Assembly (NCBI GenBank): GCA_002428935.1
Contig: DIYG01000044.1
Coordinates: 1-16,594, forward strand
Length of the DNA: 16,594 nt
Direction: 5' to 3'
Source: Halieaceae bacterium UBA6060
GTDB lineage: Bacteria > Pseudomonadota > Gammaproteobacteria > Pseudomonadales > Halieaceae
Position numbers and translations under genes: made by a program. The notes under the pieces are model-generated. The model searched no databases, was not told the origin of the DNA, and worked only from the letters and a program-made list of their open reading frames with translations. Below, one piece after another: positions 6,972 through 13,399 of the stretch. Numbering within the stretch: the first letter of the stretch is position 1; each line of letters opens with the position of its first letter.

Positions 6972-7996
6972 CAGGCCACCCCCGCCGCTTGATCAAGCCG
7001 CCGATAAAGCCGCGCCGCCTCGAGCAGCCGCGCCGCATGACCACGGGTTTCGTACCAGCCCAGGGTTTTGATGAAGTGTTTTCCCGCCTTTAGGGTGCCG
7101 CGGGCATCGAACAACAACGAGTAATCGCTTCCCAAAACATCGGAAGACACGATGGGGTCCTCCGTCACGCCGACGCTATTGCCGTAGCGCTTTGCTCCGT
7201 CTCGCATGGCGTCATTGATGTCCTCCGCCGAAACATCATCGCGATCCAGAACCAGCGTGGTATCCAGGAGACAGCCCTCTTGTACCGGCACGTTGAGGGT
7301 AGAGGTGTGCATCTTTCCCGCAAAGGTGGGCAAAACATGCCCAAGCCATTTCCCGGCCTCGTGACCATTGGGAATGATGTTCTTGGGCGCGGACCGGCTG
7401 CGCCGGTAATCACTTCCAGCGTAATCCTGCAGGGCCTGGTCCGAAGTGTAGGCATGGACCGTGGTCATGGAGCCGCTTTCGATCACAAAACGCTCGCTGA
7501 GAATATGCAGCAACAGGCAGAGCGCCGTCGTCGTCGGCGACGCGGCGGAAATCATGCGATCTCGGCGATCCGCTGTGTCCCCATTGATTTCCGGAATAAC
7601 GATTCGATCGATGTTGTCCGTAGGCAGGGTGCGGATAAGCACCCGAGGCGCGCCCCCGGCCAGATGATCCTGCATGTCGAGTTCGCTGCTATAGACACCC
7701 GTCGCATCGATAACCAGATCTACTTCAAAGACATCCCAGGGCATCTCCACAGGCTCATCAATGCACATGAGCCGGGTGCGCTGGGTATCGGAAACCAGGA
7801 AGTTGCCCTCCAGGTGATAGCGCTCTGGATGACGGCTTTCCGATTGAAGAAGATAATGCAGGATGTCTGGCCGACCGATATCGGCAATGGCCATGACCTT
7901 AAGGTCGTCGGTGGCCGCAGCCAGGTCGTAGATTTGACGCCCCGTTTGGCCGAACCCCATGATGCCCAGTCGCATGGGTCTTTCCTTACCGCTCAC
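6971..7996 (-). CDS. GAPDH-family pseudoenzyme (catalytic Cys replaced by Pro)
   Basis: The 341-residue protein aligns end to end with the neighbouring GAPDH. It keeps GFGQTGR (residues 14-20), the coenzyme-selecting Asp39, DATGVY, TVHAYTSDQ with His181, YRRSRSAPKNIIP and the NVPVQEG strand. The active-site segment reads SAASPTTTA where an active GAPDH has SNASCTTNC, so the nucleophile is Pro154 and the second Cys is Ala. The phosphate loop TSTG is NGHE (residues 210-213), the phosphate-binding Arg is Asn235, and C-terminal YDNE is YETR. It should fold and may bind NAD, but phosphorylating dehydrogenase activity is not expected. The GTG start at 7996 was chosen because AGGAGG lies 8 bases upstream. 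ATG at 7975 is an alternative with AAGGA before it. It is the first gene of a two-gene operon with gap. A regulatory subunit, a mixed tetramer partner or a sensor role are all inference. Confidence 0.9.
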   Translation of the reverse strand: MSGKERPMRLGIMGFGQTGRQIYDLAAATDDLKVMAIADIGRPDILHYLLQSESRHPERYHLEGNFLVSDTQRTRLMCIDEPVEMPWDVFEVDLVIDATGVYSSELDMQDHLAGGAPRVLIRTLPTDNIDRIVIPEINGDTADRRDRMISAASPTTTALCLLLHILSERFVIESGSMTTVHAYTSDQALQDYAGSDYRRSRSAPKNIIPNGHEAGKWLGHVLPTFAGKMHTSTLNVPVQEGCLLDTTLVLDRDDVSAEDINDAMRDGAKRYGNSVGVTEDPIVSSDVLGSDYSLLFDARGTLKAGKHFIKTLGWYETRGHAARLLEAARLYRRLDQAAGVA

Positions 7997-8037
7997 GACA
8001 CACGCCTCCTATACCACTTGCGTGAATGATGGGCGTC

Positions 8038-8066
8038 AGTGTTGCATCGGCCCCCGACCCTGTCAA
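8038..8066 (-). promoter_or_regulatory. Possible promoter of the GAPDH-paralog/gap operon
   Basis: On the minus strand a perfect -35 box TTGACA occupies 8066-8061. At 17-base spacing the -10 position reads AACACT (8043-8038), only 3 of 6 matches. Transcription from here would leave a leader of roughly 40 bases before the AGGAGG and GTG start at 7996. The strong -35 with a weak -10 would fit an activator-assisted promoter, but that is inference. Confidence 0.35.
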
Positions 8067-8105
8067 AGTGAGCGTGACCGACGATCCAAAGCACCCGTTC
8101 CAGCG

Positions 8106-8127
8106 TAGAATATCACTCTTAAAGGAG
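8106..8127 (+). promoter_or_regulatory. Probable folE -10 box and ribosome binding site
   Basis: TAGAAT at 8106-8111 resembles a -10 element, with no convincing -35 at the usual distance. AAAGGAG at 8121-8127 lies 8 bases before the folE ATG and is a strong Shine-Dalgarno. The 139-base space before folE is shared with the divergent GAPDH-paralog operon. Confidence 0.4.
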
Positions 8128-8135
8128 ACCATTTT

Positions 8136-8825
8136 ATGACACAGGCCCTGGCAGAGATCACCGAACACACCCTGGCCTTCCCGCCAAGCTGCAGTGCTGC
8201 GGCCGAGCGGGTCCGGGAAGCGCTCGTCGAGCGCGGCCTGGAGACGCCCATGATCGACAATGGGTTGGACCGGCAGCAGAAATATGAACGAATCCGTGAC
8301 AGCTTTCGTGACATCACCGAGACCCTGGGCTTGGACCTTAGGGACGACAGCCTGCAGGAAACGCCCCATCGCATTGCGAAAATGTACGTAGACGAGATTT
8401 TTGGGGGCCTGGATTACGGTCAATTTCCGAAGATTTCCGTCATCGACAATAAAATGCAGGTCGAGGAAATGGTTTTGGTGGACGACATCGACGTCACCAG
8501 TACCTGCGAACACCACTTTGTCACCATCGATGGCAGCGCCCGGGTGGCTTACATACCTGGTGCAAAAATCATCGGTCTATCGAAGATCAACCGTATCGTC
8601 CGCTTCTTCGCCCAGCGCCCTCAGGTCCAAGAGCGCCTGACCCAGCAGGTGCTGGTAGCCCTACAAACGCTGCTAGAAACGGAAGACGTGGCCATCACGA
8701 TCAATGCCGTGCACTACTGCGTGAAATCTCGCGGCGTAATGGACAGTAACTCGGCCACACGCACAACAGCCCTGGGCGGCGTGTTTAAGAGTGACCCGGC
8801 GACCCGTAACGAATTCTTGCGCTAG
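8136..8825 (+). CDS. folE: GTP cyclohydrolase I (type IA)
   Basis: FolE converts GTP to 7,8-dihydroneopterin triphosphate, the first step toward tetrahydrofolate and, in some bacteria, queuosine. The 229 residues match E. coli FolE (222) across nearly the full length. DSLQETPHRIAKMYVDEIF lies at about residues 72-89. The zinc ligands are Cys124 and His127 in TSTCEHHF and Cys195 in HYCVKSRG. GLSKINRIVRFFAQRPQVQE at about 147-166 and the C-terminal TTALGGVFKS complete the match. The enzyme acts as a cytoplasmic homodecamer. The ATG start at 8136 has AAAGGAG 8 bases upstream. The N-terminus is a little longer than in E. coli (about 15 extra residues before the conserved VREALVERGLETP). The gene is monocistronic, ending in a strong hairpin. 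Confidence 0.97.
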   Translation: MTQALAEITEHTLAFPPSCSAAAERVREALVERGLETPMIDNGLDRQQKYERIRDSFRDITETLGLDLRDDSLQETPHRIAKMYVDEIFGGLDYGQFPKISVIDNKMQVEEMVLVDDIDVTSTCEHHFVTIDGSARVAYIPGAKIIGLSKINRIVRFFAQRPQVQERLTQQVLVALQTLLETEDVAITINAVHYCVKSRGVMDSNSATRTTALGGVFKSDPATRNEFLR

Positions 8826-8841
8826 CTCTGGGAGCCAACCC

Positions 8842-8865
8842 CAGGGACCTAACCTCAGGGACCTA
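8842..8865. repeat. Short tandem repeat CAGGGACCTA, period 14
   Basis: CAGGGACCTA occurs at 8842-8851 and again at 8856-8865, in the gap between the folE stop and the terminator hairpin. Two copies only; this is probably a chance slip-strand duplication with no known role. Confidence 0.5.
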
Positions 8866-8868
8866 TCG

Positions 8869-8901
8869 AAGCAAACCGGCGGTCGATCCGCCGGTTTGCT
8901 T
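8869..8901. terminator. Bidirectional terminator hairpin between folE and the outer-membrane protein gene
   Basis: AAGCAAACCGGCGG (8869-8882) and its exact reverse complement (8888-8901) form a perfect 14-bp stem with the 5-base loop TCGAT. It sits 44 bases after the folE stop and 16 bases after the stop of the converging minus-strand gene. The stem begins with AA and ends with TT in either direction, but no long T-run follows. Position and stability make termination for both genes the best reading. Confidence 0.75.
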
Positions 8902-8916
8902 CCGGCTATTGAATAA

Positions 8917-9729
8917 TCAGAAGGCGAAGATAAACCCGACCAGGGGACCGGACATTTCAATATCGGTCTCCGTGTTGATCGCACCGCTGTCATTGGCCAG
9001 CTCAACCTCGAAGTGGCGGTAGCCCACGTCCAGGGTAAACAATCCATCGCCAAAGGTGTAACCGATAGTACCCATGAGGTTCAGGGTGCCTTCCGTACCG
9101 CCTTCACCGTAGTCGGCGCGGAGCTTGTAACCCCAACGGTCATTGAACAGGCCAATCACCCGCACCCCGGCAAATACATCGGTTTCCGATTGGCTGGAGT
9201 TTGGCCCGATCTGCGCTCCTGGAGGCGCTGGCAGAGTGATATCGATGTCCAGATCCATGTCGATGGTCCGGGCGCCCAACATTAGGTCGACCTCGGCACT
9301 ACCCGGCGCCACCTCGCCCATGCGATAAAAGCCGCCCAACTCGTAGATCTCCATGGTCAGGTCACCCTCCACATCAAGATCGACGCCTGGACCAGGGCCG
9401 ATAGATATGTTGCGCGTGGTTTCATCGCTCAGGGTGATGTAGATGGCGTCGGCAAAGGCGCCCCAGTTTTCACCACGAACCTCGCCGTGGCCCATGAAGG
9501 CTAGGTCCACCTTGTCAATCAAGTCGGAGAAAGACACGTCATTACCGAGGTTTTGGTCCCCGTTGATGGTGGCGTCCAAGACCACATCGGAGGCCCACAG
9601 ATAGGGCGCGAGCACCCACTCCAGCTCCGCCAATGCAGCGGGTGCAAAACCGAGCGCCGCAGCCAAGACACCGGACATCGCCATAGGAGCTGCACGACGA
9701 CTAGTAGAAGAAGGAGATTCTGATTTCAT
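8917..9729 (-). CDS. Outer-membrane beta-barrel protein of unknown function
   Basis: The product is 270 residues from the ATG at 9729. That start has AAAGGAAG close upstream; a longer frame reaching 9780 adds 17 residues before the signal peptide and is less likely. A twin-Arg-poor, Sec-type signal peptide (core MAMSGVLAAALGFAPAALA) is probably cleaved before ELEWVLAPYLWAS. The mature part alternates aromatic and hydrophobic residues in the pattern of amphipathic barrel strands: WVLAPYLWAS, GENWGAFADAIYIT, YELGGFYRMGE, RWGYKLRADYGEGG, TLNLMGTIGYTF, TLDVGYRHFEV. It ends in the aromatic signature GFIFAF recognised by the BAM machinery. I estimate 8-12 strands. No substrate or named family is recognisable. 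It is a single-gene unit between a terminator and its own probable promoter. Confidence 0.8.
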   Translation of the reverse strand: MKSESPSSTSRRAAPMAMSGVLAAALGFAPAALAELEWVLAPYLWASDVVLDATINGDQNLGNDVSFSDLIDKVDLAFMGHGEVRGENWGAFADAIYITLSDETTRNISIGPGPGVDLDVEGDLTMEIYELGGFYRMGEVAPGSAEVDLMLGARTIDMDLDIDITLPAPPGAQIGPNSSQSETDVFAGVRVIGLFNDRWGYKLRADYGEGGTEGTLNLMGTIGYTFGDGLFTLDVGYRHFEVELANDSGAINTETDIEMSGPLVGFIFAF

Positions 9730-9730
9730 A

Positions 9731-9758
9731 GCAAACTTCCTTTGCAAGTTTCCTTTGC
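9731..9758 (-). repeat. Duplicated Shine-Dalgarno region before the outer-membrane protein gene
   Basis: On the minus strand GCAAAGGAA occurs twice with a 13-base period (9758-9750 and 9745-9737), just before the ATG at 9729. The proximal copy is the likely ribosome binding site. AAACTT and AAGTTT flank GCAAAGG, so the mRNA could form a weak 6-bp hairpin placing AGG in its loop. Confidence 0.5.
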
Positions 9759-9889
9759 GTGGAACGGAACTGCGTAACACTAACGCGCACTCAAAACTGT
9801 AACGCGGCTAGAGGACTGGACTGCCCACGGGGACAAGGCGATACAACTCGATAAAACCGTCCGAACCATCACGACCGCTTGGAGCGAAT

Positions 9890-9895
9890 ATTATA
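9890..9895 (-). promoter_or_regulatory. Probable -10 box of the outer-membrane protein gene
   Basis: A consensus TATAAT lies on the minus strand, about 160 bases before the ATG at 9729. No matching -35 box stands 16-18 bases upstream (GCAGTA at 17), so an activator or a different sigma factor may be needed. The long leader would leave room for post-transcriptional control. Confidence 0.4.
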
Positions 9896-10069
9896 ACCCT
9901 GAATCAGAAGAATACTGCCTGTCATCTGCCGCCATCAGGGAAAATCTCCGCCCCTATTCCACGGAATTTTCCCAGCGGCACCTCGGAAAAAGGGAATATC
10001 CTGGATAAACACACTCTGCAAACGGGAAAACCACGAATGATATGGAAGCTTAACAAAGCCATACTTACG

Positions 10070-10092
10070 AAAAAATGACAGTTTTCGTCATT
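10070..10092 (-). terminator. Possible intrinsic terminator after yaiI
   Basis: Read on the minus strand, AATGAC (10092-10087) and GTCATT (10079-10074) form a 6-bp stem around a 7-base loop, and the second arm runs into a six-T stretch ending near 10070. It lies about 75 bases after the yaiI stop, in the correct orientation. The stem is short and AT-rich, so efficiency may be low. Confidence 0.4.
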
Positions 10093-10166
10093 CCGAAAGA
10101 CGTTTGTTATAACGAGAAGCACCCTATTTCAGGCTACCAAGGGGAACACCTGAGCTCTGCCAACGC

Positions 10167-10607
10167 CTAGCTCCGCGACCGCCGTGCCAGCCAGCGATCC
10201 AAGGCATTAGCGAAGCGCTGCTTGTCCGTGGCGTCCAGGGGCGAGGGTCCGCCGGTGCGCACCCCGTTGTCGCGCAGCTCGGTCATGAAGTCGCGAATAG
10301 CCAGGCGAGATCGCACGTTTTCCCGGGTGAAGGGCTCGCCTCGGGGACTTACGGCCAGCGCACCCAAGGCGACGATTTCCGCGGCGAGAGGAATATCTTG
10401 GGTGACCACAAGATCTTCGGGGCGCGCCCGTTTGAGGATTTCATTATCCGCCACATCCAAGCCGCTGGGCACCTGCACGAAGCGTACATAGGGTGATCCC
10501 GGCACCTGCATGGGGTGGTTTGCAAGCAGCGTTACAGGGCACCGGGCTCGATCTGCGGCGCGAAACAGAATCTGCTTGATGGGTACCGGACAGGCATCGG
10601 CATCCAC
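10167..10607 (-). CDS. yaiI: YaiI/YqxD family protein (DUF188, UPF0178)
   Basis: This is a small conserved cytoplasmic protein of unknown function with a PIN/NYN-like nuclease fold suggested for the family. Diagnostic segments: DADACPVPIKQILFRAA at the N-terminus, QVPSGLDVADNEIL at about residues 45-58, DLVVTQDIPLAAEIVALGA at about 65-83, and RDFMTELRDNGVRTGGPSP near 104-122. The 146 residues from GTG 10607 fall slightly short of the usual 150 or so, because the conserved VWV strand before DADACP is encoded upstream. No ATG, GTG or TTG exists in frame between that strand and the preceding stop; only CTG at 10649 and 10643. CTG 10643 would overlap the upstream TGA in CTGA and give a family-like N-terminus (NDSVDDAGQVWVDADACP). 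GTG 10607 has AGG five bases before it. I give the canonical start and regard the CTG as a serious alternative. Confidence 0.9.
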   Translation of the reverse strand: MDADACPVPIKQILFRAADRARCPVTLLANHPMQVPGSPYVRFVQVPSGLDVADNEILKRARPEDLVVTQDIPLAAEIVALGALAVSPRGEPFTRENVRSRLAIRDFMTELRDNGVRTGGPSPLDATDKQRFANALDRWLARRSRS

Positions 10608-10639
10608 CCATACCTGTCCAGCATCGTCGACGGAATCGT

Positions 10640-12289
10640 TCAGAGCCAGTGCACCAGCATTTCGCCCTGCTCCGCCGCCTCACGAGCCAGGCGCTCGCCA
10701 AGCTCGCCGAATCGTTCGTCGATCTTGTCACGCTTGATCTTAAGGGTCGGCGTGAGAATTTCGTTTTCGATGGACCAGGGCTCTTCACTAACGATCACAG
10801 CGCCAATCCGCGCGTGTTTCTCAACGCTGTCGTTAATCGCCGCTACGGAATCCCGCAGAGAGGTCTCCACCACTTCCTTGGCCTCGCTGCGAGCGGCTTC
10901 CGTGAGGACGGCCACCATCACGGTCTTGGAAAACCCCCGCCCCATCAGACACTGCTGCTCGACAAAAGCGTTGTCCGCAAACTTGCCTTCGATGGGTGGT
11001 GGGGCAACAAACTTGCCCTGGATAGTCTTGAAATAATCCTTTACCCGACCGGTGATATAGAGAAAACCATCGTCATCGACCCGCGCTTTATCGCCGGTGT
11101 GCAACCAGCCATCGCGAATCAGCTCGGCGGTTTTGTCCGGCTGCTTGTAGTAACCGGGAGTGCAACCATCGGCCTTCACGGCTAGCTCGCCCTCTTCCGT
11201 TATCTTGTACTCCACCTCGCCAATGGGTTTGCCGATGGAGCCGATACGGCGGGTGTTTTCCCCGCTGACAATCAGGCCCATGGCTTCCGTCTGACCAAAT
11301 CCTTCCATGAGGGTCAGACCGAGGCTCTGCCACCAGTGGATGAGTGGCGGCGGAGTGGGCGCTGCGGCAGTCAAGCAATACTCCACTTCACCCAGCCCCA
11401 GGGTATCCAGGACCAGTTTACCCATGGCCGTGGGGTCGTCCTTGAGCATGCCATCCAAAGCCTCTTGACCGCCGAGCTTGCCCAACACCGCCTGCTGGAA
11501 CTGCTCCCATATGCGCGGCGGACCAAAAAACATATGCGGTTGGGTGCGCTGCAGATCGCGCAAAAGGGTCTCAAGGGATTCGTTGAAATTCACCTCACCG
11601 CAGCAAAACAGCGACGAGTACTCCACGATCTGCCTCTCGGCGATATGGGAGAGCGGCAGGTAGGAGAAATATCGCGGCTCATCGCGAAGTCCAAACTCGG
11701 TGATAAAACGCCTAATGGGCACCACGTTGCTGGCATGGGTTTGGATAACGCCCTTGGGCAGGCCCGTGGTGCCTGAGGTAAAGACCAGGGACATCATATC
11801 GTCGGGCTGGCAGGCGTAGGCCACGCTGCTGTCTTCACCCTCAGCGAGTAATTGATCCCAGGTTAGATGATCACCGTCTATGTCTACCCCAGGCAGGGTT
11901 ACGATGGTGATGTCTTGGGGAAGCACGGGACGGACCGCCTCCCAGTTGGGGCTTTCCCCCACGAAAATCACCCCTGCCTCGGTGAACTCGGCGATGTATT
12001 GGGCAGTGCTCGCCGGCAGGGTTGTGAACATGCTGACGGTGACATTCCCGGAACGCACGATGGCCAAATCGGCCATGAACCAGTGAGCGCGGTTTCGGGA
12101 TAACAGCACCATGTTGTTTTCGTGACCGAAGCGCGTTTCCAGGGCGGCCGCCACGGCATTGATCTGACGGCGGGCCTCGGACCAGGAATATTCCTCAGCA
12201 TTTTCTTCACGCAGGTCACGCATCCAGATCTTGTCGCCGCGCGTGTCGGCCCAGTGATCAAGGAATGCAGGAAGCGTTTGGTAATCCAT
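10640..12289 (-). CDS. AMP-forming acyl-CoA synthetase, long-chain fatty acid type
   Basis: The enzyme activates a carboxylic acid, probably a medium- or long-chain fatty acid, to its acyl-CoA through an acyl-adenylate. The 549 residues contain the family core motifs in order: the nucleotide-binding loop TSGTTGLPKGV at 171-181, YLPLSHIAERQ at 210-220, the adenine-site motif EGFGQTEA at 329-336, WLHTGD at 395-400, the hinge GRVKDYFKTIQGKFVAP at 414-430, and a C-terminal lysine in TPTLKIKRD at about 513-521. The hinge with 'KT..GK.VAP..IE' is typical of long-chain synthetases rather than acetyl-CoA synthetases. ATG 12289 has GGGAG six bases upstream. It follows two lipoprotein genes with a 69-base gap and abuts yaiI downstream. 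Substrate chain length cannot be told from sequence. Confidence 0.93.
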   Translation of the reverse strand: MDYQTLPAFLDHWADTRGDKIWMRDLREENAEEYSWSEARRQINAVAAALETRFGHENNMVLLSRNRAHWFMADLAIVRSGNVTVSMFTTLPASTAQYIAEFTEAGVIFVGESPNWEAVRPVLPQDITIVTLPGVDIDGDHLTWDQLLAEGEDSSVAYACQPDDMMSLVFTSGTTGLPKGVIQTHASNVVPIRRFITEFGLRDEPRYFSYLPLSHIAERQIVEYSSLFCCGEVNFNESLETLLRDLQRTQPHMFFGPPRIWEQFQQAVLGKLGGQEALDGMLKDDPTAMGKLVLDTLGLGEVEYCLTAAAPTPPPLIHWWQSLGLTLMEGFGQTEAMGLIVSGENTRRIGSIGKPIGEVEYKITEEGELAVKADGCTPGYYKQPDKTAELIRDGWLHTGDKARVDDDGFLYITGRVKDYFKTIQGKFVAPPPIEGKFADNAFVEQQCLMGRGFSKTVMVAVLTEAARSEAKEVVETSLRDSVAAINDSVEKHARIGAVIVSEEPWSIENEILTPTLKIKRDKIDERFGELGERLAREAAEQGEMLVHWL

Positions 12290-12358
12290 TATTGTTCTCC
12301 CATAAGGTTATTTGGGTTATTACGGGGTTGGTTCTCCTGTGTACTGCAGATCCCCGGT

Positions 12359-12952
12359 TTAATCCAGCCATTCCAGGGTTCGAGCACCGGCGCCAAGGGG
12401 CGTGCCCCGTTGTTCGATACCCGTATCGCCCATGCCGGGCCGTTCGGGATTGTTCAGTACACCGGGCAAGGGGAAGAGTTGCGCCGCGCCCCAGGCGTGC
12501 TGTGGCAGAGGTAGCAACAAATCGTCGACGCTCACTACGGATACAAAGCCGAAAAATGGCTGTATCGCCGCACCGGATCCAATATCGTCATCGCGACGAA
12601 CCCTGGCGGCGGCGTTCACCCGATGCTCGTCGTCAAAGCTTAGAAGAAAATAGTCGCCGCGGATATGCGCACTACCCCAGTCGACGGTGAGAAAGTCTGC
12701 GCCCACCCAACCGAGGCTGACACCTATGGCGTCTTCACGAATACGCCAGGCCTCCCAGGCCATCATCATGCCACCTTCATTGGCGGCGAAACGCATGGGC
12801 GGACCCAGGGTTGCAAGCACCTCCGCCAGGGAGTCGCCTTCGGCGCTTTGCTCATAGCCTTCCGGCAACGCTGATCCCAGATCGTAGTACCACTGTGTGC
12901 AACCACTCAGACCGAGAAGGAGCACAAGGGCAAGGGCGTTAGCTCTCTTCAC
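12359..12952 (-). CDS. BamE/SmpA-like lipoprotein (second of a pair)
   Basis: Taken from GTG 12952 the product is 197 residues. It starts MKRANALALVLLLGLSGC, a lipoprotein signal peptide with lipobox LSGC and lipidated Cys18. The next residues, Thr-Gln, do not give inner-membrane retention, so outer-membrane anchoring is expected. Residues about 38-75 (SLAEVLATLGPPMRFAANE) resemble the helix-turn-'lGpP' start of the BamE/SmpA-OmlA fold, also found in the preceding lipoprotein. A longer frame reaching 13039 would put 29 extra residues before the signal peptide and is unlikely. The GTG lies inside the end of the upstream lipoprotein gene (14-base overlap), implying coupled translation, though its Shine-Dalgarno is weak. 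The C-terminal part (FFGFVSVVSVDDLLLPLPQHAWGA) is not recognised. The function is unknown; an envelope role is inferred from the lipobox. Confidence 0.75.
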   Translation of the reverse strand: MKRANALALVLLLGLSGCTQWYYDLGSALPEGYEQSAEGDSLAEVLATLGPPMRFAANEGGMMMAWEAWRIREDAIGVSLGWVGADFLTVDWGSAHIRGDYFLLSFDDEHRVNAAARVRRDDDIGSGAAIQPFFGFVSVVSVDDLLLPLPQHAWGAAQLFPLPGVLNNPERPGMGDTGIEQRGTPLGAGARTLEWLD

Positions 12953-13301
12953 GGGGCTCGATCCAGCCAGAGAAATCCGTGAGTCGATCGTCGGCATCAA
13001 AGATAAACACCGCGCGATCGTAGTTCGCATCAATCTCAAAACGGTTGTACACCACCAGGATCAGACCGCGACCGCTGGCGGACTCATTGAGGTAATACAA
13101 CACCGTCTCGCCCCCCAGGCTGACAAGCTGGGACGGAGGGCCCAGGGCGGCCATAACATCCGCACGCGTGCTGACTCCCTTTTCAAAGCCACTCAGCGCG
13201 GCGGGATCCCAGTTCACGGTTACGCCGCGTTCGGATTCATATTGAGCACAGCCCGCGAGAAGAACAATGGACAGCACAAGCAGTCCGAAACGCTGTTTCA
13301 T
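12939..13301 (-). CDS. BamE/SmpA-like lipoprotein (first of a pair)
   Basis: The product is 120 residues from ATG 13301, which has GGAG seven bases upstream and begins directly with a lipoprotein signal peptide: MKQRFGLLVLSIVLLAGC, lipobox LAGC, Cys18, followed by Ala-Gln. A frame reaching 13427 would overlap the SDR gene and bury the signal peptide, so it is rejected. The mature part, FEKGVSTRADVMAALGPPSQ (about residues 39-58), then VLYYLNE and a final AVFIFDADDRLTDFSG strand, matches the general pattern of the SmpA/OmlA (BamE) domain: 'G.t..dV...lGpP', a Tyr-rich strand and 'v.FD.d..l'. Ordinary BamE is recognised elsewhere by different motifs, so this is probably a paralog rather than BamE itself. 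It overlaps the next lipoprotein by 14 bases. Confidence 0.8.
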   Translation of the reverse strand: MKQRFGLLVLSIVLLAGCAQYESERGVTVNWDPAALSGFEKGVSTRADVMAALGPPSQLVSLGGETVLYYLNESASGRGLILVVYNRFEIDANYDRAVFIFDADDRLTDFSGWIEPREES

Positions 13302-13359
13302 GGTGGATCTCCAAATCGATGAAGCTACAACAGGACGCGCGGCAGTACCGCTGGCACGC

Positions 13360-13388
13360 ATCATAAACCACAATAGTTGAGTATTAAA
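13360..13388 (-). promoter_or_regulatory. Possible promoter for the lipoprotein pair
   Basis: On the minus strand TATGAT (13365-13360, 5 of 6 matches to the -10 consensus) is preceded at exactly 17 bases by TTTAAT (13388-13383, 3 of 6 to -35). It lies in the 98-base gap between the SDR stop and the first lipoprotein ATG, in a locally AT-rich stretch. The lipoprotein-acyl-CoA synthetase genes may therefore be transcribed independently of the SDR. Confidence 0.4.
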
Positions 13389-13399
13389 CTGGGTTATTC

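Larger units (their letters stand above)
9730..10166. other. Gene-free, lower-GC stretch with several short inverted repeats
   Basis: I find no convincing gene in these 437 bases. The longest frame (9922-10122, minus, 66 codons) has no spaced Shine-Dalgarno and unlikely composition. The stretch is visibly richer in A and T than its surroundings. It holds a perfect TATAAT on the minus strand (9895-9890), GGGAAAAT (9938-9945) paired with ATTTTCCC (9966-9973), further GGGAA..TCC-like words at 9992-10001 and 10024-10032, and a terminator-like hairpin near 10074-10092. It therefore probably contains the yaiI terminator and the regulatory region of the outer-membrane protein gene. A small RNA cannot be excluded. 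Confidence 0.6.

Noticed and set aside
6971..7996. Reading the GAPDH paralog as a frameshifted or decaying pseudogene
   Set aside because: The frame is intact over 341 codons, start and ribosome site are strong, and non-catalytic regions remain well conserved. The changes are concentrated at catalytic positions.
7280..8029. 249-codon plus-strand frame opposite the GAPDH paralog
   Set aside because: Antisense shadow; the paralog aligns end to end with GAPDH on the other strand.
9730..9780. 17-residue N-terminal extension of the outer-membrane protein
   Set aside because: The internal ATG at 9729 has a good Shine-Dalgarno and gives a normal signal peptide.
9922..10122. 66-codon frame on the minus strand in the gene-free stretch
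   Set aside because: Starts at GTG directly after AGG with no spacer, has a Cys/Phe-rich unlikely composition, and overlaps inverted repeats that look regulatory.
10640..12289. Acyl-CoA synthetase as a direct target of the neighbouring Pat
   Set aside because: The C-terminal lysine motif is TPTLKIKR, without the Gly-Lys context of known Pat targets, and the genes are not in one operon. Nothing in the sequence supports the link.
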